A stretch of 64,000 nucleotides of DNA from Roseburia sp. (lineage in GTDB: Bacteria > Bacillota > Clostridia > Lachnospirales > Lachnospiraceae), in assembly GCA_023662875.1 (NCBI GenBank), contig JAMPIG010000003.1:1-64000 (forward strand), written 5' to 3'. Made by a program: the position numbers and the translations under genes. Below, piece by piece: positions 1-7,608 of the stretch. The first letter of the stretch is position 1. The number at the start of each line of letters is the position of its first letter. The notes under the pieces are model-generated. The model did no database searches. It was given only the letters and a program-made list of their open reading frames with translations, and was not told the origin of the DNA.

Positions 1-162
1 TTCAATCACATCCGCCGCCCTGCGCTCCACTTCCCGGAAACGCTCCTCATTGTCTTTCAGCACCCTGTTCAGGTTTTCCTTGTCTTTCGAGTATTTGATG
101 AACAGCATAACCTCCCGCAGGCTGGAATGGAACTTTGTTATCGTATCTGTTTTCAACGGCAT
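1..162 (-). CDS. Partial protein, possibly Rpn/PD-(D/E)XK transposase-family fragment
   Basis: The reading frame starts at an ATG at 162 and runs off the left edge after 54 codons. A purine-rich stretch (AAGGGCGGG) just upstream can serve as ribosome binding site. The visible peptide is charged and helical (FIKYSKDKENLNRVL, then FREVERRAADVIE). To me it resembles the middle-to-C-terminal region of Rpn/PD-(D/E)XK nuclease transposase-family proteins rather than an N-terminus. If so, this is a 5'-truncated remnant or begins at an internal start. The DNA upstream of the ATG does not continue the frame. Family assignment is tentative because the rest of the protein lies outside the window. Confidence 0.45.
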   Translation of the reverse strand, partial: MPLKTDTITKFHSSLREVMLFIKYSKDKENLNRVLKDNEERFREVERRAADVIE

Positions 163-314
163 CTACCCGCCCTTCTGCAAAAACATATGGCTTGTAAAAT
201 TTCGCCCATCCTGTCACAGATTCATTATACTAAAAGTCAAGCATAACCCGTACCCATTCAAATAACATCATTCAAAGCAACATCATTCAAATACAGGAAT
301 ATCCCTATCGCTCT

Positions 315-358
315 GCAAACTGCCGATAGCGGAATACCTGACACTATCGGCAGTTTGC
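315..358. terminator. 15-bp hairpin between left-edge fragment and AAA ATPase gene
   Basis: A perfect 15-bp inverted repeat (315-329 with 344-358) encloses a 14-base loop. It lies just after the stop codon of the minus-strand AAA ATPase gene, where a terminator is expected. No T-tract follows on either strand, so it may be a transcript-end stabilising hairpin rather than a classical intrinsic terminator. Confidence 0.55.
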
Positions 359-372
359 GCAGAAACGCCTCC

Positions 373-1236
373 TCACTGCTGCAAAAACTCATTTTCATGC
401 TCTTTAAAGAACGCAAAGCTGGCACGCACATTCTCCAGCTCCGTCCAACGCTTCACATCCGCCGGATCCCCGTCCAGATCGTAGATCTTCGCGCTCCGCA
501 TAGACAGCAGGAAGGGCGAATGCGTCGCAAGGATAAACTGACAGTGAAAGAACCGGGCCGAATCCTCCAAAAACCGCAGCAGCTCCTGCTGTCGCGGGGG
601 CGAAAGACTGTTCTCCGGCTCGTCCAGCAGATAAAGTCCGTTCTCCTTTATCTTTTCCGTAAAATACAAAAAGGCGCTCTCCCCGTTGGAATGCTCCCGC
701 ACATTGTCCGCCAGATTGGCGCGCACATATTTTGACTGCGTCTTAGAGCGGGCCTGCACCACCTTTTTCAGCTGTTCGTAATCCTCCAGAGAGCGCATCT
801 GAAAACGGGAATATTTGTTTTCCAGATACTCGTCGAATATTTCTTCCCGCTTTCTGTCAATGCCCTCATTCAAAGACCGCAGATTCAGCATAAAATCAAA
901 CACATCATCGCTGGTGATAATCCTGCTGTGTTCCGGAACCGGCTGTGCAAGCTCGAAGGAACACAGCTTCGTATAGGTCTCAAAAAAATTGCTGCGATTA
1001 TACAGCGTATCCCGCTTCAGCCCCAGCTTCTCCGCGATCACGTTTAACGCCGTGGTTTTACCGGATCCGTTTCCCCCGTAAAGGATTGTCACCGGCTCAA
1101 AGTCCAGCATCCGCAATCCCTGTCGGGACAAAATCTGAAAGGGGTAGAACGAATCGTAGCAGGTTCTCTTCTGCCCCAGGAAAAAATCAAATTCCCTCTC
1201 CGCGTCAGGAAAAGAAAAGTGTTCCAGATACAGCAT
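373..1236 (-). CDS. AAA family ATPase (OLD/RecF-like, ABC-type ATPase fold)
   Basis: A 287-residue stand-alone P-loop ATPase. Walker A is GGNGSGKT at residues 54-61. A signature-like SNGES lies at 183-187, Walker B LYLLDEPE at about 201-208, and the H-loop ATHSP around 238. This is the order seen in AAA_21/AAA_23 ATPases related to SMC, RecF and OLD proteins. No nuclease or TOPRIM domain is attached, and no partner nuclease lies beside it. The start follows a GGAGGAG ribosome binding site at normal spacing. It lies downstream of two LRR lipoproteins on the same strand. Relatives occur both as housekeeping-like ATPases and in defence modules; the substrate cannot be told from sequence. Confidence 0.85.
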   Translation of the reverse strand: MLYLEHFSFPDAEREFDFFLGQKRTCYDSFYPFQILSRQGLRMLDFEPVTILYGGNGSGKTTALNVIAEKLGLKRDTLYNRSNFFETYTKLCSFELAQPVPEHSRIITSDDVFDFMLNLRSLNEGIDRKREEIFDEYLENKYSRFQMRSLEDYEQLKKVVQARSKTQSKYVRANLADNVREHSNGESAFLYFTEKIKENGLYLLDEPENSLSPPRQQELLRFLEDSARFFHCQFILATHSPFLLSMRSAKIYDLDGDPADVKRWTELENVRASFAFFKEHENEFLQQ

Positions 1237-1298
1237 AGCTTACTCCTCCCGAACCGTCTCTCGCGCAGCCGCACAGGATGCTTTAAAACCGCATTTCC

Positions 1299-3008
1299 CT
1301 AGTTGTGATACAAATTCTCCACCGAGGAAACCGGCGAATAATCGCTGACCGGATTCTCCTGCAGGCTGAGAGTCCTCAAGCTCGTCAGACCGGACAGGGA
1401 CGTCACATCGCTGATCTGGTTATTGCTCAAGACGAGCATCTGCAGGTTCGTCAGACCAGACAGGGCGGAAACGTCGCTGATCCTGTTCTTGTTTAGCGTG
1501 AGGCTCGATAAATTCGACAGACCGCCCAGAGGCGTCACGTCGTCAATCTGATTCTCCCCTAATTCCAATGTCACCAGATTTGTCAGACCGGACAGGGGCG
1601 TCACGTCGCTGATCTGATTTCCCCACAGGTCAAGCGTATCCAGCCTGGTCAGCGAGGACAGGCCGGAGAGATTGTCGACCTGATTGCCGCTCAGGTCAAG
1701 GGACTGCAGGTTCTCCAGAGAAGCCAGCCCCGCGGTATCGCTGATCCGGTTGCTTTCCAGGTTCAGATAAGTCAGCCCGGTCAGACTGCCCAGAGGAGAG
1801 ACATCCGTAATCGCATTGTTGTCCAGCTCCAGCAGCGCTAAATGAATTAAGGCAGACAGACCGGAGACGTCGCCGATCTGATTCTCCCCCAGGTCAAGCT
1901 CGGTTAAATTTGTCAGGCCGGACAAGGGCGTCACGTCGCTGATCTGGTTTTTGGATAAAAACAAATTCTCCAGACTCCTCAGCTCCGCCAGGGCGGAAAC
2001 ATCCCGAATCCCGCACGCTCCCAGGGGAAGCGTCTTCAGCTCCCACACATCGCTGAGCAGGATATCGCCCTCCGCGATTCCGGTAATATCCCGCATGGCC
2101 GCCTCCAGGTTCTCATCCTGCCAGTCCATCACATGATCCTCCGGCATGGAAGTCGCTCCAGCGCTATTTGGAGTGGAACCCGACCCTGTGTTGTCCTGCT
2201 CAGAGCCTTCTCCGACGCCCGGCTCGGAACCTCCCTGCGCAGAGTCCGCCCCCGTTTCAGACCCTTCCGAAAGGATCCCTTCGATTCCCTCCGCGCTTAC
2301 AAAGACAGGAATCTCCTCCGGCTGAAATTCAACCACATCGACGCGGAATGTACCGTCGCCATTGGAGGCCAGCGCCGCCTTCTGTCCTGCGGCAACCGTA
2401 ATCACCTCATCCATCCCTGTATCCGGGTTCTGGTAGGTATATTCGACCTCCCCCTCCAGCAGATAAAGCTCCAGGCTTCCTGCGGCGTCAACGCTGACCC
2501 AACCGCAGGTTCCCCGGATTCCCACAACTGTATTGGAAGAGCGGATCGTCAGGGACTCGTCCTCCGCCAGATGCTCCGTCACCTGGAAGAACAGGCTGCC
2601 CTGCTCCACCAACACCTCCAGAGCCCTCCCCTCTTTCCGGATGCCGATCTTACTCTCCGCGTCCATCTTCGTCAGCTTTACGTCGTCCAGATTAATCCAG
2701 GCGTAGCTCTCCGCCTCCGTAGCCACCCCGTAACCGCTGTAAAGCCCCATATCTTTTACCACAAAAACCTCTGCTCCCGCGTCGTCCGCCACACCGACCG
2801 TGCCTTCCGTTTTCACCAGACGCATGGTCACAGCCTGCAGCGACTCATCTCCGCTCTTTACGGCCTCACCATCGCCGAGAGCTATGTTCCCAGCGCCGAC
2901 TCCCGCCTCACCGGACGCAGCGCCCTCTGATTTGCCGCAGGCAACACAAAATGACATAATCGACAGGCAGAGCGCCGCCACACAGTACAACCGATATTTT
3001 CTCTTCAT
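1299..3008 (-). CDS. Lipoprotein with FecR domain and C-terminal leucine-rich repeats (paralogue 1)
   Basis: Predicted 569-residue surface lipoprotein. I place the start at the ATG at 3008 (MKRKYRL), after a GGGGAG site; a longer frame adds 11 unlikely residues. The signal sequence ends in a lipobox-like CVAC, with Cys rather than Leu at -3. A FecR-type domain follows (roughly residues 55-230; motifs EQGSLFFQV, VVGIRGT). Next comes a Gly/Ser-rich linker, then about 11 internalin-like 22-residue repeats of the L..L..L.L..N.I.D form, ending in a short cap. It is probably anchored in the membrane outer leaflet, with the LRR solenoid binding a protein or polysaccharide. It is a close paralogue of the next gene. 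The ligand is unknown. Confidence 0.88.
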   Translation of the reverse strand: MKRKYRLYCVAALCLSIMSFCVACGKSEGAASGEAGVGAGNIALGDGEAVKSGDESLQAVTMRLVKTEGTVGVADDAGAEVFVVKDMGLYSGYGVATEAESYAWINLDDVKLTKMDAESKIGIRKEGRALEVLVEQGSLFFQVTEHLAEDESLTIRSSNTVVGIRGTCGWVSVDAAGSLELYLLEGEVEYTYQNPDTGMDEVITVAAGQKAALASNGDGTFRVDVVEFQPEEIPVFVSAEGIEGILSEGSETGADSAQGGSEPGVGEGSEQDNTGSGSTPNSAGATSMPEDHVMDWQDENLEAAMRDITGIAEGDILLSDVWELKTLPLGACGIRDVSALAELRSLENLFLSKNQISDVTPLSGLTNLTELDLGENQIGDVSGLSALIHLALLELDNNAITDVSPLGSLTGLTYLNLESNRISDTAGLASLENLQSLDLSGNQVDNLSGLSSLTRLDTLDLWGNQISDVTPLSGLTNLVTLELGENQIDDVTPLGGLSNLSSLTLNKNRISDVSALSGLTNLQMLVLSNNQISDVTSLSGLTSLRTLSLQENPVSDYSPVSSVENLYHN

Positions 3009-3133
3009 AACAATTCTCCCCTGCCCGTCCCAGACGGGCATTTGCTTCTGTCAGATTTGTAATATACAGATTTCCAATCGCCATAAGGAGCGTCCTTCCC
3101 GGCAGGAATCAGGCTTTCGCTTTCCCAAAGCTC

Positions 3134-3170
3134 CCGCATAAAAGCGTCCCTTCGTGACGCTTTTATGCGG
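3134..3170. terminator. 15-bp hairpin between the two LRR lipoprotein genes
   Basis: Perfect stem 3134-3148 / 3156-3170 with a 7-base loop. It lies between the stop of the upstream paralogue (3207) and the start of the downstream one (3008). No U-tract follows, so it may trim or stabilise the mRNA, or partly attenuate the second gene, rather than terminate fully. Confidence 0.55.
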
Positions 3171-3206
3171 CGAAGTTTCCCATAAGATAAAAAGGCTTCC
3201 TTTCCG

Positions 3207-4592
3207 TCAAAAGGACAGATTTTCCACAAAGGAAACCGGGGACAGCGGAGACTGATCGCTGACCGGATTTCCGCCCAGCTCCAGCCAGGTCAGATTCCGC
3301 AGACCGGACAGAGGCGTCACGTCGCTGATCTGATTTCCCCATAAGGTAAGACCCGTCAGGTTCACCAACGACGACAGGCCGGAAACATCCGCGATCCGGT
3401 TGCCGTTCAGATTCAGCCAGGTCAGATTCGTCAACGACGACAGACCGGAGACATCGCTGATCTCATTGTTGTTCAAATTTAGCCAGGTCAGATTCGTCAG
3501 CGACGACAGACCGGAGATATCGCTGATCTGATTCCTGCCCAGGTCAATCCAGGTTAAATTCGTCAGACCGTTCAAAGGCGTCACGTCGCTGATCTGGTTC
3601 CCGAATAAAGTAACCTCCGTCAGATTCTGCAGCTCCGCCAGAGCAGAAACGTCGCTGATCCCGCTGGAGCTTAAGCTCAGTGTCCTCATCTCCCACACGT
3701 CGCTTAGCATGATATCCCCTTCGGCAATCCCGAGAATCCGCCGCATGGCCGTCTCCAGATTACTGTCTCCCCAGACCATCGCATGATCTCCGGACATGGG
3801 GATAAGCTCCGGAACGCCTGTCCCGGGCTCCCCTGAACCAGAGCCCATTCCCGTTTCCGAAGCCTCCTGACCCAATCCCTTTTGAAGCGTAATTACCCCG
3901 CCTGCCTCCTCAGCGTTTACGAAGGGCGGAATTTCGTCCTCCTGAAATTCATCCACGTCGATCCGGAAGGTTCCGTCGCTGTTTTGAGCCATCGTCACCT
4001 TCTGTCCCTCGGTCGCCGTAGTGACGTCATCCGTCCCGGTGTCCGGGTTCTGATAGGTATACTCTACCGTTCCCTCCATCAGATACAGCTCCAGATGACT
4101 GTCTGGGTCAACGCTGACCCAGCCGCTTGTCCCTCGGATTCCCACCACCGTATTGGAGGAGCGGATCGTCAGGGACTCGTCCTCCTCCAGAGGCTCTGTC
4201 ACCTGGAAAAACAGGCTGCCCTGTTCTACCAGCACATCCAATGATTTATCTTCCTTCCGGATACGGATCCTGCTCTCCTCGTCCATCTTCGTCAGCTTTA
4301 CGTTATCCAGATTGATCCAGGCATAGCTCACCGATTCCGTATCCACCTCGTAACCGTCGTAAAGGCCCATATCCTTTATGACGTAGACCTCCGCTCCTGC
4401 GTCGTCGGCTACGCCTACGTTTCCTTCCGTTTTTACCAGACGCATGATCGCAGCCTGCACCGGCGTACCGCCGCCGGATAGAACGGTTCCTGTCTCGTCG
4501 GACGCCGCGCTCTCCGACTTGCCGCAGGCGGTGCAAAAAAGCAACGCTGACAGGCAGAGCGCTGTCAGACGGTAATATCGATGGTTTTTCAT
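3207..4592 (-). CDS. Lipoprotein with FecR domain and C-terminal leucine-rich repeats (paralogue 2)
   Basis: 461 residues with a strong start (GGAGG seven bases before the ATG). A lipoprotein signal peptide ends in CTAC. The FecR domain is nearly superimposable on that of the neighbouring paralogue (shared EQGSLFFQVTE, EDESLTIRSSNTVVGIRGT, LELYL.EG.VEYTYQNPDTG). After a linker come about seven LRRs (LTNLTWLNLN.N.ISDVSGL), against about eleven in the other copy. The paralogues therefore differ mainly in repeat number and linker, as expected after a tandem duplication followed by repeat gain or loss. The start is only 22 bp after the stop of the PemK-like toxin gene, so read-through from the toxin-antitoxin promoter is likely. 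Confidence 0.88.
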   Translation of the reverse strand: MKNHRYYRLTALCLSALLFCTACGKSESAASDETGTVLSGGGTPVQAAIMRLVKTEGNVGVADDAGAEVYVIKDMGLYDGYEVDTESVSYAWINLDNVKLTKMDEESRIRIRKEDKSLDVLVEQGSLFFQVTEPLEEDESLTIRSSNTVVGIRGTSGWVSVDPDSHLELYLMEGTVEYTYQNPDTGTDDVTTATEGQKVTMAQNSDGTFRIDVDEFQEDEIPPFVNAEEAGGVITLQKGLGQEASETGMGSGSGEPGTGVPELIPMSGDHAMVWGDSNLETAMRRILGIAEGDIMLSDVWEMRTLSLSSSGISDVSALAELQNLTEVTLFGNQISDVTPLNGLTNLTWIDLGRNQISDISGLSSLTNLTWLNLNNNEISDVSGLSSLTNLTWLNLNGNRIADVSGLSSLVNLTGLTLWGNQISDVTPLSGLRNLTWLELGGNPVSDQSPLSPVSFVENLSF

Positions 4593-4614
4593 GAGTTTCC
4601 TCCTTGTTGTTTCT

Positions 4615-4986
4615 TTACAAAGCCTTACGGATAAGTTCTTTCTGGAATTCTTCTACTAAAGCCAACACCGATAAATAAGCATCAGGATATTCTTCTCTAA
4701 AATCCAAAATGCAGTCTGCCAATTCACCTTCATGAACAACTGCCTGCTTATGAGTACGAATATAAGATATCGCTTTTAAGGATGCCGTCGGATAATCTGC
4801 TGTTTTCATTTCGAAGTCGTAATGAGGATCCAGGTACTCTTTTCGCGTTACTCTTGAAACAGGGAGGATGATATAGTCCCTTTCGTCAGCTTGACCGATA
4901 ATCAAAACGGGACGTTTTTTAAACGCCATATCATGTGAAGCTTTATCATAATACGGGAAAGTGACCCAATACATTTTCCCAATCAT
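4615..4986 (-). CDS. Type II toxin, PemK/MazF-like
   Basis: A 123-residue protein with PemK/MazF hallmarks: an N-terminal G.MYWVTFPYYD strand, KKRPVLIIG at about residues 23-31, YIILPVSRVT, and a C-terminal helix. Family members are usually mRNA interferases that cut single-stranded RNA and arrest growth; sequence specificity cannot be predicted here. The start codon overlaps the stop of the upstream Panacea-domain gene by 4 bp (ATGA), so antitoxin and toxin are translationally coupled in antitoxin-first order. Possible alternatives are a non-toxic RNA-binding or regulatory homologue. Confidence 0.8.
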   Translation of the reverse strand: MIGKMYWVTFPYYDKASHDMAFKKRPVLIIGQADERDYIILPVSRVTRKEYLDPHYDFEMKTADYPTASLKAISYIRTHKQAVVHEGELADCILDFREEYPDAYLSVLALVEEFQKELIRKAL

Positions 4987-5477
4987 TCCGTCACCTCAGC
5001 ATCCTCAAATTCATCATAATACATATCATACAGTGCATCATAGGGTTTGATCTTTTCCGCATCTTTTCTAATATCATCAAGCAACAACGTTATATTTCCG
5101 TTCTCCCCCTCCGAAAGACCTTTCCGGGAATTTCTCCAGGAAATTTCATTATGGGAAATCTGGCTCAATTTCCAAGAAGCCAGCGACCCATATTGGAGTA
5201 TCACGTTTTTCACTATATAAACGCTTCCAGTTGATAATTTCCTCTTATCGTTATAGTACATACCGTCCACCGTATAATGCATACGTACTTCTTTCGAAAC
5301 AGGCCCATATTTCCATCCCTCAAAGGTCTCTTCAAATAAAGGCTCATTTGTAATCGCAATACTTTCCCGCTGAGCAAAGTAAAGCAACTTATGCAATTTC
5401 ATTTCATCGATCACTTCACCTGACTGCCGCTTATATTCATCATAAACACATTGCGCAACATCGATAATTCTTTCCAC
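4983..5477 (-). CDS. Panacea-domain (DUF4065/SocA-like) antitoxin
   Basis: About 164 residues. I choose the GTG at 5477, because GGAGG then sits 8 bases upstream; a GTG at 5486 would touch the Shine-Dalgarno sequence. The Panacea signature is clear: DVAQCVYDEY, MKLHKLLYFAQRESIAIT, then FEGWKYGPVSKEV. Panacea domains are promiscuous antitoxin modules that neutralise many unrelated toxins by direct binding (PanAT systems; SocA is a relative that acts as a proteolysis adaptor). Its partner here is the overlapping PemK-like gene. It has its own promoter, and an inverted repeat between promoter and start could allow autoregulation. Confidence 0.87.
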   Translation of the reverse strand: MERIIDVAQCVYDEYKRQSGEVIDEMKLHKLLYFAQRESIAITNEPLFEETFEGWKYGPVSKEVRMHYTVDGMYYNDKRKLSTGSVYIVKNVILQYGSLASWKLSQISHNEISWRNSRKGLSEGENGNITLLLDDIRKDAEKIKPYDALYDMYYDEFEDAEVTE

Positions 5478-5501
5478 CCAAACCACCTCCGCAAAATTGT
5501 A

Positions 5502-5518
5502 AAATAAACCACTTATTT
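5502..5518. promoter_or_regulatory. Possible operator inverted repeat of the toxin-antitoxin pair
   Basis: AAATAA (5502-5507) and TTATTT (5513-5518) form a small AT-rich inverted repeat between the promoter and ribosome binding site of the Panacea gene. The position suits autorepression, but the motif is short and could be chance. Confidence 0.3.
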
Positions 5519-5529
5519 ATCTACTTGGT

Positions 5530-5558
5530 ATTGTATGATATTCCGATTCAAAAAGCAA
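5530..5558 (-). promoter_or_regulatory. Promoter of the Panacea/PemK operon
   Basis: On the minus strand, TTGCTT (5558-5553) is separated by 17 bp from TACAAT (5535-5530). This is a good sigma-A-type promoter about 50 bp upstream of the Panacea start. Confidence 0.65.
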
Positions 5559-5604
5559 GGAAAACTGAATGCAAGTCCTCTTTTCGCGACCGCGCAAAAT
5601 TCAC

Positions 5605-5631
5605 TTGAATAAATTCCGGAATTGTTACAAT
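5605..5631 (+). promoter_or_regulatory. Promoter of the ECF sigma / NlpC operon
   Basis: TTGAAT (5605-5610) and an extended -10 TGT-TACAAT (TG at 5623-5624, hexamer 5626-5631) with a 15-bp spacer. The extended -10 compensates for the short spacer. It looks like a housekeeping promoter; no autoregulatory ECF motif could be recognised. Confidence 0.55.
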
Positions 5632-5642
5632 GTATAAGTGAA

Positions 5643-5662
5643 GGGCCGCAGGGTTGCGGCCC
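5643..5662 (+). promoter_or_regulatory. GC-rich hairpin in the sigma factor leader
   Basis: A perfect 8-bp stem GGGCCGCA/TGCGGCCC with a 4-base loop, lying between the promoter and the ribosome binding site of the sigma gene. With no T-tract it is more likely a leader stability or pausing structure than a terminator. Confidence 0.5.
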
Positions 5663-5692
5663 CGACGAGACGTCTCAAACAGGGAGAACCAA

Positions 5693-6220
5693 ATGACAAA
5701 ACAAGAGCTTGAAATCTGCATCAGGGAGCATGGCCGGGATATTTATTCGTTCTGCAGACATCTCGCGGACGATCCGGCCGAAGCGGACGACCTGTATCAG
5801 GACACCTTCCTGAAAGCCGTAGAACTGGCGGAGCGGATAGAATTTCAACGCAATCCGAAAAGCTATCTCCTCTCCATCGCCTTACGCATCTGGAAGAACA
5901 AAAAGCGGAAATTTGCGTGGCGGAAGCGGATTGCGGACATGCAGCCTCTGACGGACGAACCGGAAGCGGCAACAACCGCCTCTCCGGAGCCGTCCCCGGA
6001 AGCGTATGCCGCCGCCCGGGAACAGAGTACAGCCATCCGAACCGCCGTAGAGCAGCTTCCGGAGAGGCTGAGAATCGTTGTGCTTCTGTTCTACATGGAA
6101 GACCTGTCCGCCGCGCAGATCGCCGGAATCCTGAAAATACCGGCGGGAACCGTGCTCAGCAGATTGCATCAGGCCCGAAAGCTGTTGAAAAAGAAACTGG
6201 AGGATCTTTTTTATGAATGA
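5693..6220 (+). CDS. ECF-type RNA polymerase sigma factor
   Basis: 175 residues starting at the ATG at 5693 (AGGGAGAA upstream); an earlier frame start lacks a site. Sigma region 2 is visible (YSFCRHLADDP.EADDLYQDTFLKAVE) and region 4 near the C-terminus (LPERLRIVVLLFYMEDLSAAQIAGIL, then IPAGTVLSRLHQARKLLKKKLE). An Ala/Glu/Pro-rich linker joins them. This is the minimal two-domain layout of extracytoplasmic-function sigma factors. The gene overlaps the next one by 8 bp. That gene encodes a membrane protein with an anti-sigma-like N-terminus, so the pair probably forms a signalling unit responding at the cell envelope. Confidence 0.9.
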   Translation: MTKQELEICIREHGRDIYSFCRHLADDPAEADDLYQDTFLKAVELAERIEFQRNPKSYLLSIALRIWKNKKRKFAWRKRIADMQPLTDEPEAATTASPEPSPEAYAAAREQSTAIRTAVEQLPERLRIVVLLFYMEDLSAAQIAGILKIPAGTVLSRLHQARKLLKKKLEDLFYE

Positions 6221-7451
6221 GAAATTCGACGAAGCCATAAGACAAGCCCTTACCCCCAGCGAAGAAGCGGATTTCCGGCTGAACCGGAAAATAATCAATC
6301 AGATAAAGGAGCGGGAGACCATGATTGGAAAAAAGAAAATGAAACTATCTGCGGCGGCTATGATTGCTGCCCTGGTATTGTGCGCGGGCTCTGCGACGGC
6401 ATACGCGGCCTGGAAATATCTGTCCCCTTCGGAGGTAGCCGGAAACGCCTCGGATCTCCGGCTGGCGGATGCCTTCCTGAGCGAACAGGCGCTGGTCATC
6501 AACGAAACCCAGAGCTACGGCGGCTATCGCGTCACACTGCTGGGCATAATTTCCGGGGAGGAGCTGCCGGAATATCCCCGCCATGCCGACGGCAGCCTGG
6601 CTGCGGACAGGACATATGCCGCTATCGCTATCGAGAACGCGGACGGCTCTCCCATGCCGGAGACTTCTGAGGCGGATTATGATCTGCCGGAGTTTTTTGC
6701 CTCGCCGCTGATCGGCGGTTATGACCCGGCCTGCCTGAACCTGGCAGGTATGTCCGGCAATTACACGGACATGACGGAAAACGGTATCCTCTATCGGCTG
6801 TTGGAATGCGACAACGTAGAGATTTTTGCGGATCACAACCTGTATCTTTGCGTCTCCCAGGGAACATTCTACGACACAAAGGCCTATCACTACGACAATT
6901 TCACCGGCGAAATCAGCAGGGATGCGGACTATGAGGGACTGAACGCCCTGTTCGCCCTGCCGGCGGACAGCGCAAAGGCAGACCCGGAAAAAGCGGCGGA
7001 ATACCTTGCAAGGTTTGGCATCCCGGAATCCGACTACTCCGCCGAAAAGCTGAATCCGGCGCTGAATGAGCCCTTTGAGGTAGAAGCAGCACCGGACAAT
7101 GCCTGGGGCGCGGAGATAGCGGAATATGCCCTGCAGTTTGTTGGAAACCCCTATGTCTGGAACGGCGACAGCCTGACGGAAGGCACGGACTGCTCCGGCT
7201 TCACGCAGGGTGTGTTCGCTCACTTCGAAATCAGCCTTCCCCACGATTCCCGCAGGCAGCGCGAAGCAGGGATACCGGTGGATGGCCTGGAGTATGCGGA
7301 GCCCGGCGATCTGATCTTTTATGACACGCCCTCCCATGTGGCGATCTACCTTGGAGAGGGAATGATTGTTCATGCTATGCCTGAGCTGGGAATCTGCATC
7401 TCGGAAGCGGATTTTGATGACGTCGCTGAAATCAGGAGGGTGGAGAGGTAG
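6213..7451 (+). CDS. Anti-sigma-like membrane protein fused to NlpC/P60 peptidase
   Basis: 412 residues in three parts. Residues 1-43 are charged and cytoplasmic (FDEAIRQALTPSEEADFRLNRKI), as in short anti-sigma factors. One membrane helix follows (about 45-66). The external middle region (about 70-290) resembles the extracytoplasmic part of DUF4179-type anti-sigma proteins (QSYGGYRVTLLGIISG). The C-terminal NlpC/P60 cysteine peptidase has nucleophile Cys327 in TDCSGF and catalytic His in SHVAIYLG. Such peptidases cut peptidoglycan stem peptides. The protein is encoded directly after an ECF sigma factor with overlap. I infer that it both holds the sigma factor at the membrane and cuts, or senses, cell wall. 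Direct sigma binding is not shown by sequence. Confidence 0.83.
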   Translation: MNEKFDEAIRQALTPSEEADFRLNRKIINQIKERETMIGKKKMKLSAAAMIAALVLCAGSATAYAAWKYLSPSEVAGNASDLRLADAFLSEQALVINETQSYGGYRVTLLGIISGEELPEYPRHADGSLAADRTYAAIAIENADGSPMPETSEADYDLPEFFASPLIGGYDPACLNLAGMSGNYTDMTENGILYRLLECDNVEIFADHNLYLCVSQGTFYDTKAYHYDNFTGEISRDADYEGLNALFALPADSAKADPEKAAEYLARFGIPESDYSAEKLNPALNEPFEVEAAPDNAWGAEIAEYALQFVGNPYVWNGDSLTEGTDCSGFTQGVFAHFEISLPHDSRRQREAGIPVDGLEYAEPGDLIFYDTPSHVAIYLGEGMIVHAMPELGICISEADFDDVAEIRRVER

Positions 7452-7533
7452 GTTGGATTCCTTCCGACAGCCATGAAGAAGCATTTTTCGGGAATTAAAA
7501 TTACTTGACCAATATGGATTTTCGTTGTAATTT

Positions 7534-7561
7534 AAAACCGGGCTTCGAAAAGCCCGGTTTT
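7534..7561. terminator. Bidirectional intrinsic terminator
   Basis: A 12-bp perfect stem (7534-7545 / 7550-7561) with a CGAA tetraloop, AAAA on the left side and TTTT on the right. It sits between convergent genes and should serve both the NlpC operon (+) and the BspA-like gene (-). Its 24-bp core recurs exactly at 52053-52076. Confidence 0.85.
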
Positions 7562-7571
7562 ATTCAGGATA

Positions 7572-7600
7572 ATAGAATTCTTGCGAAGCGTGAATTCTAT
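7572..7600. repeat. Dispersed hairpin repeat (CGAAGCG-core), copy 1
   Basis: ATAGAATTC (7572-7580) and GAATTCTAT (7592-7600) flank TTGCGAAGCGT. It lies immediately after the stop of the BspA-like gene. Related small palindromes occur at about 10245-10275, 15656-15690, 15785-15862 and 25890-25920. Confidence 0.6.
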
Positions 7601-7608
7601 CATTTTCG

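Noticed and set aside
373..1236. Two-gene anti-phage system (Gabija/OLD-like) including the AAA ATPase
   Set aside because: No nuclease, helicase or TOPRIM partner is adjacent; the neighbours are surface lipoproteins and the left-edge fragment is too short to assign.
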